Positions 56,068 through 64,000 of a stretch of DNA of 64,000 bases are shown here, piece after piece. This DNA comes from Garcia nutans. Taxonomy: Eukaryota > Streptophyta > Magnoliopsida > Malpighiales > Euphorbiaceae. The first letter of the stretch is position 1. Every line of letters starts with the position of its first letter. The DNA is taken from positions 1,062,001-1,126,000 of the forward strand of contig CANTUV010000003.1 of the NCBI GenBank assembly GCA_947685225.1, in the 5' to 3' direction. The position numbers were made by a program, and so were the translations under genes. The notes under the pieces were generated by a model. The model searched no databases, was not told where the DNA came from, and was given only the letters and a program-made list of their open reading frames with translations.

Positions 56068-57589
56068 TATTCTATTATTGCATAGTTGCAAATTTGCGTT
56101 ACTCACCTACATATACGGCAGATTGCAATTAATCTTTTGCTATTACTAAGGACTTTGGCATCAACCAACACAAGGAAAAAGAAATAAAATAGAAAAATAA
56201 CCAATCACAAACTCATTTCATAATGAAACATCCAATAAAAGAGGGAAACATGGAAATGCACTATACATTTAGTACCATGAATTAATATTTGAAATCAACT
56301 CATTTTCTTCATTTCTTGTAATAGTAAGAAAAATTACTGAATGCTTTAATAACAAATTATATAAAAGCAACACTATTTAATAGTAGCTCCACTCATTTAA
56401 AAGAAGAAGAATAAGAACAAATATATCAATAAAATCATTATCATTGATTCTCTGCTGAACCTAAGAATTCCAAAATCAAGTCAGGTTTTTTTTTTTACTT
56501 CAAAATTAGCCAGTTTAATTATAAGAAACACGCTGTCATCAAATCCTTAAAGATTGTTCCTCGTAGCAACATACCTCAATCTATCTAGAAACTAAAAACT
56601 GCATCTCTCACACGCTGCCCTAGCTCTGTTCTACCAAAACAAAGCCCAACTATGAAAAGTACTTGAGTCAAGTGGAGGCCACGTTCAGCGAAACCCATTA
56701 AAAGTAAAAAGCCACTATCCCAAGAGCGCAAGGAAGAAGAAGAAGTAGCTAGTGCCTCAATTTCTGTCATCTCTTATCTTAATCAACTAATTTAATTATG
56801 AAAGCATCATCACCACCAACAGTTTCTCAGATCTCATGTTTCTCTTCAATCAACCGCACAAACTGCATCTCCATCGTCGATCCTTTCGCTACCCATTTCC
56901 ATTTCCTTCTAGATCCAAAGTAAAAAAGGTTAAACCTGAAAATTTCCTATTCAATTTGCTAAATCATGACTTTTACTCAACCTGTAATTCGATCAAGAAT
57001 GTTAATAAGTGCCTTGAATTATCCAACTATCTGTTGTTTTGAGTCTCCAAGATGGACGAGCTACAAATATTTAATAGTCCTACTCTTTGTTATACTGTTG
57101 ATGATATCGTTGATGGAGCAGTAGAATATGGATGAGAAAAAAGATCACCGTATTTTTTAAGAAACAAAAAGTAAAAAAAAAAGATAAAATTGAAAAAGGA
57201 GAAAGAAAAGAAAGAGAGTAAAAATGAAAAATACAAATAAAAAAAACAGTATATAGTGTAATTTTCCCTTCTTTTTATTTAATTCAAGCATGCCTATATA
57301 TATATATTCAAAATGTAGTTGTTTATATAAGTAGGCATCTTATGTTTTTGTTTTAAGCTTACATTATGACTTATAATTTTATGAGATTGTATGAGGTTTT
57401 TAAGTATAATTGGGTTAAGGGTTTTAAGCGTTTACTTTTACTTTTTTACCTTTCAATTTATCAGTAAATTTTATTTTTATTCGTCCATAGATATTGTATC
57501 ATGTTGCTTGCTTCTTATTGGCCAAAGTGAAAGGTTTAGCTAGAAGTTAGCTCATTTATACGTAAATATATCCTAGAATATTTTATAGC
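56068..57589. other. Intergenic DNA with a possible gene relic
   Basis: 56068-56450 is AT-rich without signal. 56480-57060 has a more balanced composition (see the relic at 56798). 57140-57590 is again AT-rich. Confidence 0.4.
56798..57042 (+). pseudogene. Possible host gene relic with transit-peptide-like start
   Basis: ATG at 56798 opens 41 codons rich in Ser, Thr and Pro with few acidic residues (MKASSPPTVSQISCFSS...), like a plastid transit peptide, then a stop. A frame shifted by one base continues the more basic sequence SRSKVKKVKPENFLFNLLN to 57042. I do not recognise the protein. It could be an exon 1 remnant or chance. Confidence 0.2.
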
Positions 57590-57689
57590 ATTTCATAGAA
57601 TTTTAGACTTATATAGAATTATAAAAAATATAGATATTTCTCTGGAATTGTATAGAAGCTTGATGTTGAGCGTTAGATCAAGTTGATCA

Positions 57690-58125
57690 CCAACATCCAT
57701 TGAGAAGGTGGAGCAATAGGAGAGGAAGATAAGGCACTTTTGAGTTGAAGATGGCTTGGTGTACACTAAAGAAAGGAGTCTATGTGTTTCATCGCATGGC
57801 TCTATGTCCAATCTCATGGCAACTTGAGGAGGGAAGCCTTGAAGGAATGCCATGATAATAAATAGGCAGAGCATCTAGGCATGCATCGGACTCTCGTATT
57901 GGTGGAAGATACTTACTATTGGCCATATGTGAAGGATGATGTGGAGGCTATATGAAGACTTGTCTTGAATGCCAACAAGACAAGGTGGAGCAACAAGAAT
58001 CCGTGGACCTAATCGAACCACTTCCCATTCTCGAAAGACCTTGGGAATGCATTTTCATGGATTTCATTATGGGGTTGCGTACATCCAAGGGATGCAATTG
58101 AGTGCTAGTAGCGGTGGATAAGTAA
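57690..58125 (+). pseudogene. Ty3/gypsy integrase relic
   Basis: On plus, in shifting frames, the integrase N-terminus is readable: VEDGLVYTK, then the His-His part (ECHDNKWAEHLGMHRTL), YYWPYVKDDVE, the Cys-Cys part (CLECQQDK) and the start of the catalytic core (PLPILERPWECIFMDFI). It stops near 58125 without the remaining catalytic residues. No LTRs are visible nearby. Confidence 0.75.
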
Positions 58126-59935
58126 TATTTATTTACATTTATTAAAAGAAAAAAAAAAGAAACATATATTGAATTTATTTCACACCTAAAGTTTACAATA
58201 AGTATCATAGGCTTATAATTAGAAAGGTAACCCAACTAGAATAACCTATGTTATTTTATATTGTAAAATTTAACTTATTATAAGCTCAATATACTCCACC
58301 TTACTTGAATTACTATCTACCTTTAGGTGGCTAGATCAATGGCTGCTAAAATTATTTTATGCTGTAAAACCCAACTTGTTATAAGTACAATATACTATAT
58401 CTTACTACCTGATTTGCTATGACTAATGAAATTTGACAACATAAAATGATTTTATTTATAAAAATTAAAATTTAAAAGGTGAGAAATTTAAAAGGACAAA
58501 GAAATGACTATTTATTCACGTTAAATACCATTGGCATTTATCAAAAAATGAGTATGACATAATTTTATGGGTTCATTCAAATTAGAAATACGAAGAGGAA
58601 ATTACATCATATACTATATTTTCATTTTCATTTTCAAATTTACTATTATTAGTTTCTTTTTTCATTTTTAACTTTCTACTTTTTTATTTTTATACTTTTT
58701 ATGTTTTATTTTTTCAAATATATGGTTTTTGTGTTTCTTCATTTTTTTTGCCTCTTCCTTTGTACCATATAATCCTCCACTTCTTCCTTTTGTTCATGTG
58801 GCTCAGAATTGATTTTAGTTTTAGGTGAAGGAACATTAAAATTAATGAAGGCACCTATTTTTTTTTATTTATCAAGAATTACATTCACTTGATGGGTTGA
58901 TAAAATAATATAAGAACTGGTTGCAAATTTCAAAGACGCAAGAAGACCTAGATGACCTAGTAAGATGAGAGCAATGCAAAACCAAATTACAACAATCAAT
59001 AATACAATTTATATGTCTTTGACCTGCAAAAAACTAAACCTTGCCCTTTTCAATCAATTATCAAATGCCAAAGGAGAATGTTACTATTCTACCAAAAAGT
59101 AATATATAAAAGAGGTTTGAGCCTGTAGAAAAAAATCTCCAACAATTTTTTTCCCTCTTTCTGTAGTAGGTAACTTGTCCCTATTATTATCCTCCAAGTT
59201 TTTCCTCCATCAAGTCTCATTTTTACTATATATATAAATATATGTTGAATCAGCAAGTTGATAGCTTAGGTAGTAGGTTTGGTTAGCTTGAATGTTTATA
59301 TAATATAAGAAAAATAAAAGAAAGAGGTTTGGCCTATTTTCAATCCAGTTTATAGAATCTATTTTTGCAGGGTTTTATGAATATTTTGTTGTGCACATCA
59401 CATCTTTGCAAGTGTTCTTTGCCGTACCATTTTTCAACAAGAACCATGAGATTTTTTATTTCAATTTTTATTTTTTGGGTTTCAAATCTAATTATTTTGA
59501 TTTTTTTTCTTCCAATGTAATACATTTCATATGTTCGGTAAAATATTTTTAAAAAATAATTTTTAAAATTTTTAGATTTATATCAATTTTAATAAATTAT
59601 ATCAACTTATACGTAGATATATATCAAATTATATCAATTTTTATGATATACATTATCAAGATAGCTCCTACAATAATTAAAAAAATTAATTTATATGCTA
59701 ATGGGTTTGCTATATATATATATATATGATGTAGTGTGTATTATAAAAAAAATATATGGATGTAATATATCTCTTCATTCTATTAAATAATTTAAAATTT
59801 GATTTTTGAGTCTCTTTTTAACCAATTAAAAGAAAATTGATCTAATTTCTTTGTTATGCAATGTAAAAAAAATAATTTAGTAATTATTGCTCCGCTAAAA
59901 ATAAGTTCTTTTGTCATTTCCTCATGTTTTAAAAT
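58126..59935. other. AT-rich intergenic DNA
   Basis: No gene is seen. An imperfect direct repeat of about 56 bp (TTATTTTATRYTGTAAAA...) occurs at about 58251-58306 and 58350-58406. A (TA)n run lies at about 59710-59728. Confidence 0.5.
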
Positions 59936-60109
59936 TTATTAATATATCAATAAATATTATATGTAACAATATAAACGTGCTAAATTTTAAAAGAAAAAGA
60001 GTATAAAAGTGATATATGTTTAGTTATATGTCGATATATATTATATATAACAACATGTATTACAAAAGAATAACAATATATGTTATATATATATGAGCAT
60101 ATATCGGTA
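59936..60109. repeat. AT-rich tandem repeat, family X-like
   Basis: Repeats with TATATGTT, ATATAACAACA and AAAAGAATAACAATATATG, the same style as 63341-64000. Confidence 0.55.
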
Positions 60110-60879
60110 TATGTATTATATGCTACATATATTTTTATGTACTAAGATATTACAGTTGCATACTGACATTATTTTTTAATATATATATATGTAGTTATAG
60201 TTAGCATATTCCTACATATACTAAGATATAACAACAACGTAATAATATTTTTTCACTAAAACAATAGGTATATGTAGTTATATGCTATATATATATCTTA
60301 ATATACTAAGATATTATAGTTGTATATTCTTTTTTTTTTGAAAAACCATAGATATATATAATTATAATTAGTATATACCTATATACTTAGATATAATAGC
60401 TGAATATAGATATTTTTCTCCAAAACAAAAAGTATATATAGGTATATGCTACATATACATTTATGTACTAAGATATTACAGTTGCATACTGACCTTGTTT
60501 TTTGAAAGAAAAATATATATATATATATAGTTATAGTTAGCATATATATATATATATACACACACACACTAAGATATAACAACTTCATATTAATATTCTT
60601 TCACTAAGACAATAGGTATATATATATATGTATATGCTATATATACCTTAATATATTAAGATATTATAGTTATATACTGAGTTTTTTTAAAAAAATCATA
60701 GATATATGTAATTATAATTAGTTTATACCTATATATACTAAGATATAATAGTTGCATGTAGATATTTTTCTCCAAGATAATAAGTATATGTAGGTATATG
60801 CTATATATAGTTTCATATACTAAGATATTACAGTTACATATTGATATTATTTTTTTAAAAATATATATATGTAGTTATA
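60110..60879. repeat. AT-rich satellite-like array, family Y, with higher-order period
   Basis: Monomers of about 80-88 bp carry ACTAAGATAT followed by TACAGTTGCATA, AACAACTTCATA, TATAGTTGTATA or AATAGTTGCATG in a fixed order of four. The ACTAAGATATTACAGTT type recurs at 60141, 60467 and 60819, giving a composite period of 326 and then 352 bp. It is interrupted at 60879 by a solo LTR and resumes at 63052. Confidence 0.75.
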
Positions 60880-62108
60880 TGTTTCATCCCATTTCTAGAA
60901 ATGTGACGGTCCTATGGTCTAGGAAGGCTTAAGGCCACCAGGCACTACGTAGAGCCCAATGAAACTAATGTATTCATACATATTGATTATCTTTATTAAT
61001 TGCTCTAGTGAATTAAAATTCTATGTAATAATTATCATTACTTATTTGTAATTCTAAAATATATTTTACATATATATTTTGATATATTTGTCACACGCAT
61101 ATATCCTGTTATTACATTATAATTTACCTCTATATATTACTAAACCATTCCTAAAAATAGTACGAAGCAACTAAAATATTATACAGACTTAGCACTTAAC
61201 TTACCTATAATAATTATGGGCTAATACATTATTCTCAAACTTCTTATTGGAAGGAATAAATCAAGAAACTGATAGACCTGGATAACCTCTACTTGAAATC
61301 ACACAGACGATTGAGTGAGTCATCAACTTAGTGAGATTATAGTGCCACAAGGATAGGATGCACAAGAAGAATATCTCAAGGTTTAAAATACTAAAAACAC
61401 AAGGTGGTTGCAAAACAAAAGAATATTTGATCCATAAGAAGGGCCCACAATAACTGGACTAATATCACAAAAGCAAATCAAATAATATGATAGAAAACAC
61501 ATAGCGATAACGCTGAAGAAAATATATCACTATGTACGTTCCAGTGCTATCACATGTCATGCTCACATAAGTATAGTAGCTTCTACCCTTTTAATTACAA
61601 GCTTTTATATGCACATAACCTGATTCTATAACCCATCAAGTTGGGATTCTGTCATATTGACTAAGCAAATGGCTTGGTATGATCACATAAGCTTAGAGGC
61701 CACATCAAGTTTTACAATTCACAAATATAAGAATACAATCAATAATATAATCAAATGGTTCAAGTATTAACAATGGTTCAAATTTCATTAAAGAATTTCA
61801 AAGTAACAAAGGTAGAGATGGACACTATAACTTACTTTAAACTTGAAAATTTAATTCATCTTGGTCACTAATAATATCATATAGGTTTTGTGATAATTCT
61901 TGACCTACATTCACATTTACACAAGTATTGCACTCTTAGGTTCTCTCTTAGCTTTTTATATTAGTACCAATGATGATAATATTATTCACAATTAATAATT
62001 ATTATTGTTTTTCATTTATAGTAAAAATGACAACTCTTATCTTACTAACAATAATATTACTCAGTATGTTGAATTATTATCATAATTTAATTATTTTTAA
62101 TTTTATGA

Positions 62109-62457
62109 ATTTTAAAGCACAATTTGTTAATTAAAATTAACTAAATAAATTGATTAATAATTAATAATATTTAAATTAATTGATCTAAAATAAAATAATT
62201 TAAGAAATTTTAAGCTCACCCAAGTGAAAATACAATAATTGACGCATATACAAGCATATGCTTACATAAACAAGTGATCAATTAATTTTAAAGCACAATT
62301 TGTTAATTAAAATTAACTAAATAAATTGATTAATAATTAATAATATTTAAATTAATTGATCTAAAATAAAATAATTTAAGAAATTTTAAGCTCACCCAAG
62401 TGAAAATACAATAATTGACGCATATACAAGCATATGCTTACATAAACAAGTGATCAA
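62109..62457. repeat. 176-bp tandem duplication
   Basis: 62109-62284 is repeated from 62285 with no difference noticed by eye. The copies diverge after ACAAGTGATCA. Confidence 0.9.
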
Positions 62458-62787
62458 ATTTTTATCTCACTCTAGTGATCTTCTATTAGTAATTAAATTA
62501 AAGCTTATGAAAAGAGGATTCCAACATAGCTTGAATCACCTTAATCAGAATCCGGATGAGGGAAATATTGATGTTTAAAGTTCAGTCGCCGGAGTTAGTT
62601 GAAATTTGATATTAAAAATTTGGGAAGTGCATCTAGCTTTGTTTGGTGTTCAATCAGAGTGATTTTAGTGTCTTTCGCTTTGTTTGGATTTTAGATTCCT
62701 AATGTCACTGATGGTGCATCCATTAGAGGTCCGGTGACAAAGTTATGACTAGAAAATAATACATTGCTCAATTTTTTATTATTATTA

Positions 62788-62790
<3 letters not shown>

Positions 62791-62839
<49 letters not shown>
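62791..62839. repeat. (TC)n microsatellite
   Basis: About 24 uninterrupted TC units. Confidence 0.95.
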
Positions 62840-62851
<12 letters not shown>

Positions 62852-63051
62852 ATTTTTACTCCCGCACCTTCTTCTTCTTCCTCTTATATATATATATATT
62901 TATATTATAATTTATTATTTTAATTTTTTCCACATCAACTTTAAATTTTTTCCCCTTTTTAATTTTTTTTAAACCAAACTCTCCCTCAAATTATTATTAT
63001 TATATATCGTTAAATTATATTTTTAAATATTTCAAAATTTAAATTATTACA

Positions 63052-63340
63052 TTATAGTTAACATATACCTACATATACTAAGATCTAACTGCATAGTAAT
63101 ATTCTTTCACTAAGACAATAGTTATATGTAGGTATATGCTATATATATATTTTTTTAATATATGAAGATATTATAGTTGTATATTAATATTTATTTTTTG
63201 AAAAATCATAGATATATATAATTATAATTAGTATATATCTATATATCTATATATATATATATATATATTAAGATATAATAGTTGCATACGAATATTTTTC
63301 TCCAAGACAATAGATATATATATGCTAAATATACATTCAT
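63052..63340. repeat. Family Y array, continued
   Basis: It resumes with CATATACCTACATATACTAAGAT and keeps the same monomer order as before the solo LTR, ending near 63340. Confidence 0.7.
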
Positions 63341-64000
63341 ATATTTTAACTAAATAATAACAATATATGTGGATATATAGATATATATCAGTATATAACT
63401 ATCTTATATATTTATTTATATGTGGATATGTATTACATATAACTAGATATATTAAAAAAAATAAAAATATATGTTGGTATATGTTACATATAACTAGAAA
63501 TATATGAGTATATATTGCAAAAAAATAACAATATATATAGATATATATGGGTATATGTTAATATATATCGATATATGTTACATATAATTTAACTAAAAAT
63601 AACAGTATATATTTATATATATTATATATAACTACATATATCGCAAAAAATAACAATATATGCTACATATATATGAGCATATAATATATTGGTATATATT
63701 ACAAATATTTCAACTAAAGAATAACAATATATGTCGGTATATGTTTAATATAACAATATATATTTATTAAAATTTAAAAGAATATGAGTATAAAATAATA
63801 TGTTTAGTTACATGTTAGTATATGTTACATATAATAATATATATGTATTAAATAACATCATATGTTAGTGTATATATTAATATATGTTGCATATACTTTA
63901 GCTAAAGAATAATAATATATGTTGGTATATATTACATATAATTAGATATATGTGGGTACATTGAAAAAATAATAATATATGTTACATATATGAGGGTATA
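63341..64000. repeat. AT-rich tandem repeat, family X-like, to the window edge
   Basis: Repeats of TTTAACTAAA-TAACAATATATG, GGTATATGTTACATATAACTAGA and related words, with an irregular spacing of about 60-90 bp. The array runs off the window. Confidence 0.65.

Larger units (their letters stand above)
60880..63051. mobile_element. Solo LTR inside the family Y array
   Basis: A 2172-bp insert begins TGTTTCATCC and ends TTATTACA, with TTATA at 60875-60879 and 63052-63056. The family Y monomer reads through if the insert is removed. It holds a 176-bp tandem duplication (62109) and a (TC)n run (62791-62839). Family is not settled; length and ends fit Ty3/gypsy. Confidence 0.75.

Noticed and set aside
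61661..61692. Possible further twin stem-loop (CTAAGCAAATGGCTTGG, TATGATCACATA) in the solo LTR at 60880
   Set aside because: The first stem is weak, the position within the LTR differs and the following bases do not match, so it was not counted with the six clear cases.

Overview
The window is plant nuclear DNA, most likely from a dicot. The evidence is Ty3/gypsy elements of the plant-specific Tekay (chromovirus) and Tat/Ogre lineages, a plant RTE-type LINE, and a large nest of endogenous caulimovirid (pararetrovirus, EPRV) sequence. The DNA is strongly AT-rich. No complete host gene, tRNA, rRNA or CRISPR was recognised. The only intact long reading frame is the 1549-residue Gag-Pol of a young Tekay element (36307-40956, minus strand).

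Layout: (a) 137-45551 appears to be one small hAT-like non-autonomous element, with 8-bp flanks matching at 7 of 8 positions, blown open by later insertions. (b) A 5'-truncated RTE LINE (315-1613) carries a 21-bp target-site duplication. (c) From about 2076 to 45459, several rearranged caulimovirid copies lie head to tail on the minus strand (A, B, C, D), then inverted (E, plus), then inverted again and scrambled (F, G). In virus sense each unit reads: tRNA-Met primer site, ORF1 polyprotein (movement protein, coat protein with zinc knuckle, aspartic protease, RT/RNase H), ORF2 of unknown function ending in an expanding lysine-rich tract, promoter with four spaced palindromes and a TATA box, long leader, primer site. 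No copy is intact: most RT/RNase H is deleted, and stops, frameshifts and insertions are common.

(d) LTR elements sit inside the viral nest, each with a 5-bp target-site duplication: solo LTRs at 2213-4511 (ATAAG), 11121-13560 (TTACA) and 27373-30178 (CTTTA); an internally deleted Tat/Ogre element at 17382-26111 (GTACT); and the complete Tekay element at 33603-43779 (AGAAA). (e) Right of the nest, 45560-64000 is AT-rich intergenic DNA. It holds a Tat-type solo LTR (50606-56062, CCTAA) that itself contains a Tekay-type solo LTR (51211-53712), a gypsy integrase relic (about 57690-58125), two families of AT-rich tandem repeats with a higher-order period of about 330-350 bp, and another solo LTR (60880-63051, TTATA) that splits such an array.

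Relative order can be read from the nesting: hAT-like element, then LINE and EPRV, then the LTR elements. The Tekay element is youngest (about four differences seen between two 2656-bp LTRs); the Tat element is older (about a dozen differences in 1534 bp). The main points for follow-up are a twin stem-loop with covarying arms shared by the Tekay-type LTRs, primer-binding-site look-alikes inside LTRs, the viral ORF2 with its changing polybasic tail and no ATG, the viral promoter palindromes, and large viral inverted repeats that could be transcribed into hairpin RNA.
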